Below are positions 8,620 to 17,547 of a stretch of 64,000 nucleotides of DNA, piece by piece. This stretch comes from Bacteroidota bacterium (lineage in GTDB: Bacteria; Bacteroidota; Bacteroidia; Chitinophagales; LD1), in the NCBI GenBank assembly GCA_947475165.1, contig CANJLD010000001.1:124001-188000 (forward strand), in the 5' to 3' direction. Position numbers and translations under genes: made by a program. Every line of letters begins with the position of its first letter. Within the stretch, counting starts at the first letter, position 1. The notes under the pieces were generated by a model. It saw nothing but the letters and a program-made list of their open reading frames with translations. It ran no database searches and had not been told where the DNA came from.

Positions 8620-10068
8620 ATGCGCGTGAAAAAACTCGATTGGTTAGTCGTTAAAAGTTTTATCGGTCCGTTCATTCTTACTTTCTGCATTGCACAGTTT
8701 GTTTTGGTTATGCAGTTTTTGTGGAAGTATGTAGATGATTTAGTAGGCAAAGGTCTCGACACCTGGGTGCTGATGGAGTTGCTTGTTTATGCTTCTGCCC
8801 GTTTGGTTCCTCTCGCGCTTCCCCTCGCGGTTCTTCTTGCTTCTATTATGACCTACGGGGCATTTGGCGAACACTTCGAACTTACGGCAGTTCGCTCAGC
8901 TGGTGTTTCACTTTTCCGCTTTATGCGCTCGCTTATTATTACAGTAACCTGCATCAGCATTTTCGCTTTCTTTTTTTCGAACAATTTGTTGCCGATGGCT
9001 AATTTGAAATTCGGAGCCTTGTTGTATGACATCCGGCATCAAAAGCCAACGGTGGCGCTCAAGCCGGGAATCTTTTATAGTGGCATTGACGGGTTTTCTA
9101 TAAGAGCAGGTGAAAAAGATGATGAAACAAATACGCTTTTCGATATTGTAGTTTACGACCATACCAGCGGCAAAGGAAACGACCATGTAATAACTGCCCG
9201 GAGAGGAATGTTGACACAGGATGATGATGCTCTGGCACTTTCGCTAAAATTGGATACCGGTAAACAATACCGCGAAATTGACCCGAAGGATGGAACGAAA
9301 GGAAACACTTATCAAATGGTGAACACGCAGTTCTCTTCATGGGAAAAACGGTTTGACCTTTCGCAGTTTAAGTTAGCGCGTACTGATGAAAATTTTTTTA
9401 AAGACCTGAAACAAATGCTGGATTTAAAACAACTTTATGGTGAGATTGATACAATAAATATTGAAGCGGAGAATCTGAAAAAAGGATTTGCCGCTTATAC
9501 CGTTCCTTATTTTAATTTAAAGAAATTTGGACTGGATACGGTTACCGCGGCATCGAAAGTGACACCGGTTAAGTTTTATAAACCCGAAGATTTGCTCGCA
9601 GAGTTTGATAACACCAAGCGCATTCAGGTAATGGAAATTGCCATGACGCGTTCGCGCAACATCAAGAACTTTTCGGATGTAACCAGTAAGCAATTAGAAT
9701 ACAAAGAGCGCGATTTTACTACGCACATGGTAGAAGTTTACCGCAAGTTTACGCTCTCCATTGCCTGTCTCGTTTTATTTTTTATTGGTGCTCCGCTTGG
9801 CTCCATCATCCGTAAGGGCGGTTTGGGCTGGCCGCTTTTTTATTGTGTTATTTTCTTTATTGTGTATCACGTTACGTCTATTATTGGAGAAAAGCTTTGC
9901 GAGAATAATGTGCTTACGGTGTTTGGCGGTATGTGGCTTTCTACTTTTATCCTTACGCCTATCGGTTTATTCCTTACGCTTAAAGCCACCAACGATTCTA
10001 AAATTTACAGCACCGATTATTACCGCAATCTGTTTCGAAAACTTGCTCCGAAAAAATCTATTGCTTGA
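8620..10068 (+). CDS. LptF/LptG family (YjgP/YjgQ) permease
   Basis: 482 residues. Three N-terminal membrane segments (about 14-100), a long soluble beta-rich region (about 125-370) and three C-terminal segments (about 375-460) match the LptF/LptG layout. These proteins are the membrane subunits of the ABC machine that pulls lipopolysaccharide out of the inner membrane. The early GPFILTF and the VRSAGVSLFR motif are typical; Bacteroidota copies are somewhat longer than the enterobacterial ones. It is the first gene of an operon: its TGA overlaps the TTG start of the PAP2 gene, and an ArnT-like gene follows. The assignment to LptF or LptG is left open. Confidence 0.88.
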   Translation: MRVKKLDWLVVKSFIGPFILTFCIAQFVLVMQFLWKYVDDLVGKGLDTWVLMELLVYASARLVPLALPLAVLLASIMTYGAFGEHFELTAVRSAGVSLFRFMRSLIITVTCISIFAFFFSNNLLPMANLKFGALLYDIRHQKPTVALKPGIFYSGIDGFSIRAGEKDDETNTLFDIVVYDHTSGKGNDHVITARRGMLTQDDDALALSLKLDTGKQYREIDPKDGTKGNTYQMVNTQFSSWEKRFDLSQFKLARTDENFFKDLKQMLDLKQLYGEIDTINIEAENLKKGFAAYTVPYFNLKKFGLDTVTAASKVTPVKFYKPEDLLAEFDNTKRIQVMEIAMTRSRNIKNFSDVTSKQLEYKERDFTTHMVEVYRKFTLSIACLVLFFIGAPLGSIIRKGGLGWPLFYCVIFFIVYHVTSIIGEKLCENNVLTVFGGMWLSTFILTPIGLFLTLKATNDSKIYSTDYYRNLFRKLAPKKSIA

Positions 10069-10715
10069 AGCCGTTTATACATCAGAATAAAATCTTCTTA
10101 GCTCTCTATGTTTTATTTCTGATACTTGGGGGAATACTGATAGCCACGATGGAGAGAGGAACTGAAATTCTATATTTCAATTCGTTGCACACGCCATTTT
10201 TCAATTCGTTTTTCAAATACGTTACGCAACTTGCCGAGGCTCCTCTTTTATTGATGTCGCTGGTTATTGCACTTCGCTTTGGTTATGGAAAAGGAATTAT
10301 TCTTTCGCTGAATGCGCTGCTTGTTTTTGCAGTAGTGGCAGCATTAAAGCATCTTGTTTTCCAAACGCAGGTTCGACCTTCTGTTTTTTTTGAAGGAAAG
10401 ACCACGCTCAATTTTGTGCAAGGGCTTGAAGTGTTGCGCTATAACAGTTTTCCTTCCGGTCATACGGCCGGTGCGTTTGGTTTTTTTTGTATGCTTTCGC
10501 TTTTGCTGAATAACAAAAAATGGAGTGCGATGTTTTTTGCTCTTGCTTTGTTGGTAGCTATATCGCGCGTTTATTTATTACAGCATTTTTTTCGTGATGT
10601 TTATTTTGGTTCAATGATTGGTGTGGGCATCAGTTCTGTTTTTTATCTAACTTTCGTCCGCTCCGTTTTCTATAATAGTTTGCACTGGAAAGATAAAGCC
10701 TTGTTTAAATGGTAA
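10065..10715 (+). CDS. PAP2-family lipid phosphatase
   Basis: 216 residues. The three phosphatase motifs are intact: K95 with R104-P, PSGH (H133), and SRxxxxxH (H174) with D178. Five or six membrane segments surround them. The family removes phosphate from lipids such as undecaprenyl diphosphate or lipid A. The start is a TTG overlapping the stop of the preceding permease; the only other in-frame ATG (residue 29) would delete the first membrane segment. It overlaps the next gene by 7 nt, so the three genes are translationally coupled. With LPS transport before and an ArnT-like transferase after, a lipid A or polyprenyl-phosphate role is likely, but this is inference. Confidence 0.88.
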   Translation: MKPFIHQNKIFLALYVLFLILGGILIATMERGTEILYFNSLHTPFFNSFFKYVTQLAEAPLLLMSLVIALRFGYGKGIILSLNALLVFAVVAALKHLVFQTQVRPSVFFEGKTTLNFVQGLEVLRYNSFPSGHTAGAFGFFCMLSLLLNNKKWSAMFFALALLVAISRVYLLQHFFRDVYFGSMIGVGISSVFYLTFVRSVFYNSLHWKDKALFKW

Positions 10716-12358
10716 ACGAAATCCGCAAACACATCACACAGTTTCCAACGCAACTATTGCTGGTGGCAATTGGCGCGATGTTGTTTATTCCGTTTATAGG
10801 CACAGTTCATTTGTTCGACTGGGATGAAATAAATTTTGCCGAGAGTGCGCGCGAAATGCTGTTGACGCACAACTACCGGATGATGCAAATCAACTTTCAG
10901 CCGTTTTATGAAAAGCCTCCGTTGTTTATTTGGCTACAAGCATTAAGCATGAGTTGTTTTGGTGTAAACGAATTTGCTGCGCGTTTACCCAACGCTATTT
11001 GCGGAATAGTTACCATGCTTGTAGTTTTTAATGTAGGCAGACATGTTTTCAAATCTCAATTAGGTGTGTTGTGGGCGTTGTTATTTGCCTGCTCTATTCT
11101 TCCGCAAATTTATTTCAAGAGCGGAATTATTGACCCGGTGTTCAACCTCTTTATTTTCCTCGGTATCTTTTTCATTTATAAACTAAGCATACAAAACGAT
11201 TTTGAAGATTTTAAAACAAGTAAAAGAAACCGCAGATGGAATCTACTTCTCTCTGCTCTCTTCATTGGCTTAGCCACGCTTACCAAAGGACCGGTTGCCA
11301 TTCTGCTATTAATACTTACTGCTTCTACTTATTTTTTTGTGCATCGCGGCAAACTAAAAATTGAATTAAGTGAAATGCTTATTTGGTGGCTGATAGTTGC
11401 CGCGGTAGTAATTACCTGGCTAAGTTTCGAAATACGCGCCAATGACATTACGTTTATAGATGAGTTTATTAAATATCAGATTCGCTTGCTAAGCACAAAA
11501 GATGCAGGACATGGTGGCCCATTCTTTTATCATTTTGTCGCGCTGCTCATTGGTGTTTTTCCGGCTTCGGTATTAATTTTCGATTCGTTCAGAAAGAATG
11601 ACCATGATGATTCTACCCAGCATTACTTTAAACGCTGGATGATTTATTTAATGGCAGTAGTGCTGATTGTGTTCAGCATTGTGCAAACAAAAATCCTGCA
11701 TTACTCATCGCTTTGCAATTTCCCAATTACGTTTCTTGCCGCCTATTACTTAAGCCATTTGTTTGATGGAAAAATGAAATGGACATGGAAGCAAACAGTG
11801 CCGCTGGTTACCATCGGTATTTTAATTGTGGCAGCCATAACCGGAGGCATTTTTGTAATGCAGCGACCGGATGTGTTTATCAGTTATATTAAAGATGACT
11901 TTGCTAAAGACTGTTTAAAGGCAACTGTTTACTGGACGCGCAACGATATTATTTACGGCATTGTATACTTAGCTTGCATTATCACTTCCATTTTTATGAT
12001 GCAAACCAAACATGTAAAATGGGGCGCCTATCTTTTAATTATAAGCAGTGGTTTATTTGTAAGCACGGTAATGACTTTTGTAGTGCCTCGCATTGAAAAA
12101 TATTCTCAGGCAGGCTTGATTGAATTTTTAGAATCGAAGAAAAACGAACGTTGCACTATTGAAACCGCAGGCTTTAAAAGCTACGCGCATTATTTTTATG
12201 CCGCTAAACCTATTCCCGCGCCTGATGATTCTTTAAACAAGACTTACATAATTACCAAAAGCAACAAGGTAGAAAAAGTACGCACCTGGTATAGCGAAGG
12301 TGCATTGCAAGAACTTTACCGCAAAAACGGTTGGGTATTTTTTGAGAAGGTGAAGTAA
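10709..12358 (+). CDS. ArnT-like / GT39-family polyprenyl-phosphate-sugar transferase
   Basis: 549 residues with about 11-12 membrane segments. Near the N-terminus it has the conserved first-loop acidic motif (DWDEINFAESAREML) and EKPPLFIWL, both characteristic of the ArnT/PMT group, which moves a sugar from a polyprenyl phosphate donor onto lipid A or protein at the outer face of the inner membrane. The C-terminal ~80 residues form a small soluble domain. It overlaps the PAP2 gene by 7 nt and closes the operon. The acceptor and sugar are not evident from sequence. Confidence 0.87.
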   Translation: MVNEIRKHITQFPTQLLLVAIGAMLFIPFIGTVHLFDWDEINFAESAREMLLTHNYRMMQINFQPFYEKPPLFIWLQALSMSCFGVNEFAARLPNAICGIVTMLVVFNVGRHVFKSQLGVLWALLFACSILPQIYFKSGIIDPVFNLFIFLGIFFIYKLSIQNDFEDFKTSKRNRRWNLLLSALFIGLATLTKGPVAILLLILTASTYFFVHRGKLKIELSEMLIWWLIVAAVVITWLSFEIRANDITFIDEFIKYQIRLLSTKDAGHGGPFFYHFVALLIGVFPASVLIFDSFRKNDHDDSTQHYFKRWMIYLMAVVLIVFSIVQTKILHYSSLCNFPITFLAAYYLSHLFDGKMKWTWKQTVPLVTIGILIVAAITGGIFVMQRPDVFISYIKDDFAKDCLKATVYWTRNDIIYGIVYLACIITSIFMMQTKHVKWGAYLLIISSGLFVSTVMTFVVPRIEKYSQAGLIEFLESKKNERCTIETAGFKSYAHYFYAAKPIPAPDDSLNKTYIITKSNKVEKVRTWYSEGALQELYRKNGWVFFEKVK

Positions 12359-12443
12359 TTCACAACAGCACGACATCCTAATTCTACAGCTAAAATACTC
12401 CTCAAAACCTTTTTTCTATATTGCGCGCCTCAAAAAAAATGGA

Positions 12444-14717
12444 ATGAAAAAGCTCTTCACTATACTTCTCTTTTTTATCACGGCTACCGCTTTTGCGCAA
12501 AACCAAAAAGGTTCGGTAAAAGGATTTGTTTACGATAAAACAAATGGCGAAGGCGTTCCGTTTGCCACTGTAAAAGTTGAAGGAACAGAGTTTGGTGCAG
12601 CTACTGATGACCAGGGGTTTTTCTTTATTCCTAACTTAACTACCGGTGCATATAAACTCATCATCAATTATGTTGGCTACGAAACACAAACTGTAGAAAT
12701 TGAAATCAAGAAAAACCAAACGATTAACCTCAAATTATACCTTGTTACAAAAAGTGTAGAATTAAAAGATGTAGAAATTAATGCAGAAAGGCAGCAACGC
12801 AAAACAGAAAGCCGCGTTTCGGTTATTTCTATTTCGCCAATGGAAATGCGCAGAATACCAACCGTTGGTGGCGAAGCTGATATAGCTCAATACTTACAGG
12901 TATTACCCGGTATAATTTCCACCGGTGACCAGGGCGGGCAAGTAGTTATTCGCGGAGGAACACCGATACAAACAAAATTTTTATTAGATGGAATTACCAT
13001 CTACAATCCGTTTCACTCTATCGGTTTATTTTCTGTTTACGAAACCGACATTATTAAGAACGTAGATGTTTACACCGGTGGTTTCCCTTCGCAATATGGA
13101 GGAAGAATTTCTGCCGTAGTAGATGTGACCACACGCGATGGTAACCGGAAAAAATTTAGCGGTAAGGTAAGTGCAAGTCCGTTTATGGCACATGCACTTT
13201 TAGAAATTCCGATTGTAAAACTTAAAGAAGGAAGAAATACTAGTGCTTCGCTTATATTAAATACAAAAGTGTCATACCTTGACCGCACTTCAAAAGCTTT
13301 GTATCCGTATGCCGATAAGAATGGTTTGCCTTATTCTTTTTACGATTTCTACGGCAAGTTTTCGGTAAGTGCGGGCTTGGGAAACAAATTCAGCATAACC
13401 GGTTTCAACTTCCGCGATAATACCAATTACGATGTAGCCAAATATCAATGGAATACCTTCGGTATCGGGGCTAACTTCTTAGCTGTTCCTAAAAATTCAA
13501 ATCTCTATTTCAACACACACGTCAGCTATTCGCAATACACTATTCAGTTAACCGAAAAAGATGGAGCACCGCGTAAAAGCACCATTGGCGGTTTTGATAT
13601 TGGAATGGATTTTTCCTACTACATAAAAAACGGAGAATTGAAATACGGTTTGGATGTGGAAGGCAGTAAAACCGATTTTTCGTTTACCAATCAATACGGA
13701 CAAAAGGTTGACCAAAACCAAAACACTACCGACTTAAGTGCTTATGTCATGTTCCATAAATACATTAAGAAGTTCGTGATTGAAGCCGGTGCGCGTTTTC
13801 AATACTATGGCAACATTCAGGGCATTTCGCCCGAGCCGCGTTTAAGCATGAAGTATAATATTACCGATATGGTGCGCCTTAAATTTGCCACCGGTATGTA
13901 TTCGCAAAACTTTATCAGCACCAAAAGCGACCGCGATGTAGTAAATCTTTTCACCGGCTTCTTAACCGGACCTGAAGAAGCAGCACAAGATGCTTCAGGT
14001 AAAAGTTATGATAAGATTCGCAACTACCAGCGTTCTGTTCACGCCATATTTGGTTTAGAGTTAGACTTGCCGAAAAACGTAACGGTAAATATTGAGCCTT
14101 ACTACAAATACTTCTGGCATTTATTCAACATCAACCGGTTCAAACAATTCACCAGCGACCCTGATTTCTTAATAGAAAAAGGTGATGCTTACGGTTTAGA
14201 TATTTTAGCCAAGTGGCAATTCAAAGGAGTTTTTCTTTATGCAACTTACTCGCTCTCTTACACGCACCGCAACGATGGCGAGCAGGTTTATGCTCCGCAC
14301 TTCGACCGCAGACATAATGTGAACTTAATTGCCACCTACACCTTCGGCAAAAAACGCGATTGGGAAATAAGCGCACGCTGGAATTTGGGCAGCGGATTTC
14401 CATTCACCAAAACACAAGGCTTTTACGAAACCAATCCGTTTGATAATGGCATAAACACCAACGTTACCGGCACCAACGGAAATTTGGGCGTGCTTTACGA
14501 TTCAAAAATAAATGGCGGACGTTTACCTTACTACCACCGTTTAGATATGGGTATCAAGAAAATATTCGATATAAAAGATAAAGTGAAGATTGAAATCAAC
14601 TTGAGCGTATCGAACGTTTACAACCGCAAAAATATTTTCTACTTCGACCGCGTTAGCTTTAACCGAATAAACCAGTTACCGGTATTGCCGAGTTTGGCTG
14701 TGTCGTTTGCTTTTTAA
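12444..14717 (+). CDS. TonB-dependent outer-membrane receptor with carboxypeptidase-like regulatory domain
   Basis: 757 residues. The signal peptide MKKLFTILLF is cut near TAFAQ, followed by a CarboxypepD_reg-like domain (about 22-105) and a plug domain (about 120-225, with LQVLPGI and GGTPIQTKFLLDGI motifs). The rest is beta-barrel. Short for the family (many are 800-1000) but complete, ending in a strand with a terminal aromatic residue (LAVSFAF). No SusD partner is adjacent, so a polysaccharide substrate is not indicated; siderophores, peptides or metals are possible. The start is the second of two close ATGs (the first is followed by TGA). A TATATTGC box lies 19 nt upstream. Confidence 0.92.
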   Translation: MKKLFTILLFFITATAFAQNQKGSVKGFVYDKTNGEGVPFATVKVEGTEFGAATDDQGFFFIPNLTTGAYKLIINYVGYETQTVEIEIKKNQTINLKLYLVTKSVELKDVEINAERQQRKTESRVSVISISPMEMRRIPTVGGEADIAQYLQVLPGIISTGDQGGQVVIRGGTPIQTKFLLDGITIYNPFHSIGLFSVYETDIIKNVDVYTGGFPSQYGGRISAVVDVTTRDGNRKKFSGKVSASPFMAHALLEIPIVKLKEGRNTSASLILNTKVSYLDRTSKALYPYADKNGLPYSFYDFYGKFSVSAGLGNKFSITGFNFRDNTNYDVAKYQWNTFGIGANFLAVPKNSNLYFNTHVSYSQYTIQLTEKDGAPRKSTIGGFDIGMDFSYYIKNGELKYGLDVEGSKTDFSFTNQYGQKVDQNQNTTDLSAYVMFHKYIKKFVIEAGARFQYYGNIQGISPEPRLSMKYNITDMVRLKFATGMYSQNFISTKSDRDVVNLFTGFLTGPEEAAQDASGKSYDKIRNYQRSVHAIFGLELDLPKNVTVNIEPYYKYFWHLFNINRFKQFTSDPDFLIEKGDAYGLDILAKWQFKGVFLYATYSLSYTHRNDGEQVYAPHFDRRHNVNLIATYTFGKKRDWEISARWNLGSGFPFTKTQGFYETNPFDNGINTNVTGTNGNLGVLYDSKINGGRLPYYHRLDMGIKKIFDIKDKVKIEINLSVSNVYNRKNIFYFDRVSFNRINQLPVLPSLAVSFAF

Positions 14718-14731
14718 AATCACCTCATCCT

Positions 14732-14758
14732 AAATCCTTCTCCGAAGGAGAAGGATTT
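14732..14758. terminator. Bidirectional terminator hairpin
   Basis: 12-bp perfect stem (14732-14743 with 14747-14758) with a GAA loop, between the convergent genes ending at 14717 and 14770. Confidence 0.8.
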
Positions 14759-14769
14759 TAACGGCCGCA

Positions 14770-15357
14770 CTAGAGTTTTGCTTTGCGTTGCTTCCACATG
14801 TATTTGTAAAGCACCGGAAAATAATAGAGGTAAGAAATTATCAATACTGCTAATAAGCCGGTATAAGCATTCAATACGATTCCAGCTATTACCAATGGTG
14901 TAATCAGAATCAACCACTCACCAGTAACTCCTAATGGATAAAGCACAATAAAAAAAGAATAGCGCATCCACAAAAGTGCTTCGGGTTGCTTATCGAAAAG
15001 CGAAAGAAAGTAAAGTGAATAACGAACCAGCTCTGTAATTCCCCATGCAAACGAAACAATAACAACACCGGTGCGAAACAGGGCTGTGTTAAAATGGTTA
15101 ATAATAAACAAATCAATACACACCAATACCAATATGCGTGAAAAAACCTGCGCTACCGTAGAGCCCACAGGAGATTTTACCCATTTTAGTAAGGCATGAA
15201 CTATTTCTAACACTGCCATACCCTGCGCAATATTCAGCAGCAACAGATATGTGCTGATTTCAAAACCCGAATCTATGTAGCATACCAAATAAAGCAGCCA
15301 AAAAACAAAGGCTATCAGGTTATAAACTGCCAAATAATATTTAACGGACTTGCTCAT
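14770..15357 (-). CDS. PTPLA/HACD-family 3-hydroxyacyl-CoA dehydratase-like membrane protein
   Basis: 195 residues with about six membrane segments. The sequence follows the PTPLA family closely: LEIVHALLKWVKS, then TVAQVFSR, then WGITELVRYSLY, then MRYSFFIVLYPLGVTGE. In eukaryotic members (yeast Phs1, human HACD) the catalytic pair is a Tyr and a Glu seven residues apart; here Y140 and E147 keep this spacing. The eukaryotic enzymes dehydrate 3-hydroxyacyl-CoA in very-long-chain fatty acid elongation. The family is best known from eukaryotes, so a clear member here is notable. Its ATG lies 3 nt after the stop of the EGF-lipoprotein gene, so the two are probably co-transcribed. The substrate here is unknown. 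Confidence 0.82.
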   Translation of the reverse strand: MSKSVKYYLAVYNLIAFVFWLLYLVCYIDSGFEISTYLLLLNIAQGMAVLEIVHALLKWVKSPVGSTVAQVFSRILVLVCIDLFIINHFNTALFRTGVVIVSFAWGITELVRYSLYFLSLFDKQPEALLWMRYSFFIVLYPLGVTGEWLILITPLVIAGIVLNAYTGLLAVLIISYLYYFPVLYKYMWKQRKAKL

Positions 15358-15360
15358 TAC

Positions 15361-16047
15361 TTACCACGAATACTGAAAGTAAACATGCAATTCAAACTTG
15401 TTGTGGTAAGCCGTGGTATCATTCATAGTAATAGAACCAGGAAAACCACCGGTGCTGGAATACGGAGTAAAATTAAATCCATCCATATAAGTATCGTTGC
15501 CGCCACCGCCATCATAATCCCAAAGTTCCATTCGGTATGTCGAATTAGTAATATCGTTAATCGTAATTGAATCACCACCTAACACATACGTGTACCAAGT
15601 GTTGTAGTTTGCTTCATCTTTCCGGTATGGAGAACCATCGTATAATACTTGAGTGCCGAGTTTTATAATAGGGTAAATATCCGGAGGGCTACCGTTATCC
15701 CACAACACACCATTTGGGTCGGCAGGGTTAAATTCTCCAATAGCTAATTTGTTTATGACCATGTGCAAAGGAGTTTCCTGAATGCTACAATCGGCACCAG
15801 ATGTATGTACCGGGCAACCGCAAACACCATTGTTGCAAGTGCCGCCATTGTAGCACGGGGTAGTGTCACAGGGGTTTGTGCGAACATCACAGGCAACACC
15901 AGTCCATGCAGGAGGGCATTGGCAGTTTCCTTCTTCGCAGGTTCCGGCATTGTTACACACCACACCTTCACATAAATTTCGTTTACACGATGTTGCCGCA
16001 ACAACTATAGCAAGAATAAAAAGGGGTATTATTTTTTTCATACTCAA
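15361..16047 (-). CDS. Lipoprotein with EGF-like repeats
   Basis: 228 residues. The N-terminus is a lipoprotein signal ending in AATSC, so Cys21 is probably lipidated. It is followed by two EGF-like modules (about residues 21-90) with regularly spaced cysteines, including GTCEEGNCQCPP and GGTCNNGVCGCP. The remaining ~135 residues are an unrecognised beta-rich domain with a WDYDGGGGND stretch that could bind calcium. The start is MSMKK (16047) or MKK (16041). Likely exposed at the outer membrane. A TACATTTG box lies upstream on the minus strand. Function unknown; adhesion or protein binding is a reasonable inference from the EGF modules. Confidence 0.82.
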   Translation of the reverse strand: MSMKKIIPLFILAIVVAATSCKRNLCEGVVCNNAGTCEEGNCQCPPAWTGVACDVRTNPCDTTPCYNGGTCNNGVCGCPVHTSGADCSIQETPLHMVINKLAIGEFNPADPNGVLWDNGSPPDIYPIIKLGTQVLYDGSPYRKDEANYNTWYTYVLGGDSITINDITNSTYRMELWDYDGGGGNDTYMDGFNFTPYSSTGGFPGSITMNDTTAYHNKFELHVYFQYSW

Positions 16048-16113
16048 ATAGGTTTGTTCTTTCCAAATGTAATTTCCTTTTGCATATATTTTAAATTTTC
16101 AGATGCAGAGTAA

Positions 16114-16144
16114 TTGAGCTAAGTATTTTGTTTTTTTAGTTTTG
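16114..16144 (+). promoter_or_regulatory. Bacteroidota-type promoter for the PhoD-like gene
   Basis: A TTG at 16114-16116 and a TAGTTTTG box at 16137-16144, with 20 nt between, fit the TTG / TAnnTTTG layout. The box ends 33 nt before the ATG. Confidence 0.45.
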
Positions 16145-16177
16145 GTACAATAACATTTACACTTCTGAACACCTACA

Positions 16178-17490
16178 ATGAAAAAAATATCCATTACTTT
16201 CTTAAGTATCTGTTTCGCTTCTTTTCTTGTTGCACAAAACCCAGAAAAGCCAAAATTGATTACCGGTCCAATAGTAGGCTCAGTCACTAAAAATTCTGCG
16301 CGTGTTTGGATTGCTTACAAAGGTGATGGGCAAAACATGATGTGGCTGATAGATACTGTAGATAAAACTATTTTTTACCCAACCGGCTATAACAAGATAA
16401 ATAATAACAAAGGAGTAACCGCACTCAATATGGATTTTACCGGCCTTCAACCCGAGCATGTTTACAGAACAGTTTTTATCAAAGAAGTAGGCTTACGCCC
16501 AAAATGCGTTTTTACTGCGCAAGCCGATTCGGCTGTAAAAGATTTTGATTTTTTAGTGGGCTCCTGCGCGTTGATGAATACCGATTTTTCCCGTTTTGTT
16601 TTCCCCGGCTTTTCAGCTTCCATATTCGAAGTAATGCGGAGAAAAAATCGGACTTTATGTTGTGGCTGGGGGATAATATGTACTACTTAGGAAAACAATA
16701 TCGTAGCTACGATAATATGTTTGAGCGCAATCTTAAAGTCCGCAATTACTTTCCGGTATTGCAGCTTTTTTTAGCACAGCAACCCAACTACGCTATTTGG
16801 GATGACCACGATTACGGATGGAACGATGCTGACCGTAACTTTCCGTTAAAAGATACTGCCTTGAAAATTTTCAAAGGCTTTTGGCCGAATACTTATAACA
16901 CGGAAGATACTTTCAGAAACACCTGTTTTACTTACCGGTACTACGATGCCGAATTCTTTATGACAGATGACCGTTGGTACCGCGACCCAGAAGGCGACAC
17001 AGCCGGTTCGTATTTTGGTCCAAAACAAGTTGCCTGGTTAAAAGATAAGTTGAGTTCGAGCAACGCCACCTTCAAATTTATTTGCAGCGGCTCGCAGGTT
17101 CTTAATGATAGCTACTATGGAGAGTCTTATGCCAAGTATTCGAAAGAGCGGAATGAACTACTTGACTACATTGCCAATAACAATATTAAAGGAGTTATTT
17201 TTCTTTCGGGCGATAAGCACTTTGCAGAAATGAGCAAGCGCGATTGGAAAGGATATCCGATGTATGATTTTACTTCATCACCACTTACCAGCCCGGTAAT
17301 TAAATTGCGCACCAGCGGTTTTGTAAATACTTATTCTGTACCAGGCACCTTGCTTTACCGTAAAAACTTTGGCAAGATTTCTATTAGCGGTGAACCCGAT
17401 AATCGTGTTTGTAAAATGGAAATATTCGGCAAAGGCGGTGATAAGAAATGGGAGTACGTGTTGAATGCAAATGATTTGCACCGGAAGTAA
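16178..17490 (+). pseudogene. PhoD-like alkaline phosphatase family protein, interrupted by a frameshift
   Basis: Two overlapping frames encode one protein. The first (from ATG 16178) has a signal peptide cut near FLVAQ and the N-terminal beta domain, ending at VGSCALMN and FEVMRR. The second holds the catalytic part: LWLGDNMYYL, IWDDHDYGWND and LSGDKHFAEM, the metal-binding motifs of the PhoD-like phosphoesterases. The frames meet at an A run (16642-16647): with seven A instead of six, the sequence would read through as MRRKKSDFMLWLGDN. All motifs are otherwise intact and codon use does not decay after the shift. It is therefore either a recent mutation, a slippage-corrected gene, or a sequencing error in a homopolymer. 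About 437 residues if restored. Confidence 0.85.
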
Positions 17491-17497
17491 CAAACAA

Positions 17498-17528
17498 AAA
17501 GCCCATTCGTTTTAACCGAATGGGCTTT
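17498..17528. terminator. Bidirectional intrinsic terminator
   Basis: Bases 17498-17509 pair with 17517-17528 (12 bp) around a 7-nt loop, with A-rich and T-rich flanks. It serves both the plus-strand PhoD-like gene and the convergent minus-strand gene ending at 17548. Confidence 0.85.
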
Positions 17529-17547
17529 CAATATTTCATTTTAAATT

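Noticed and set aside
14770-15357. Protein tyrosine phosphatase-like annotation taken as phosphatase activity
   Set aside because: The PTPLA name is historical; the conserved Tyr-Glu pair fits a dehydratase and no CxxxxxR phosphatase loop is present.
16178-17490. Two separate genes in tandem
   Set aside because: The two frames together give one PhoD-like protein; the second part lacks any start context, signal or promoter of its own.
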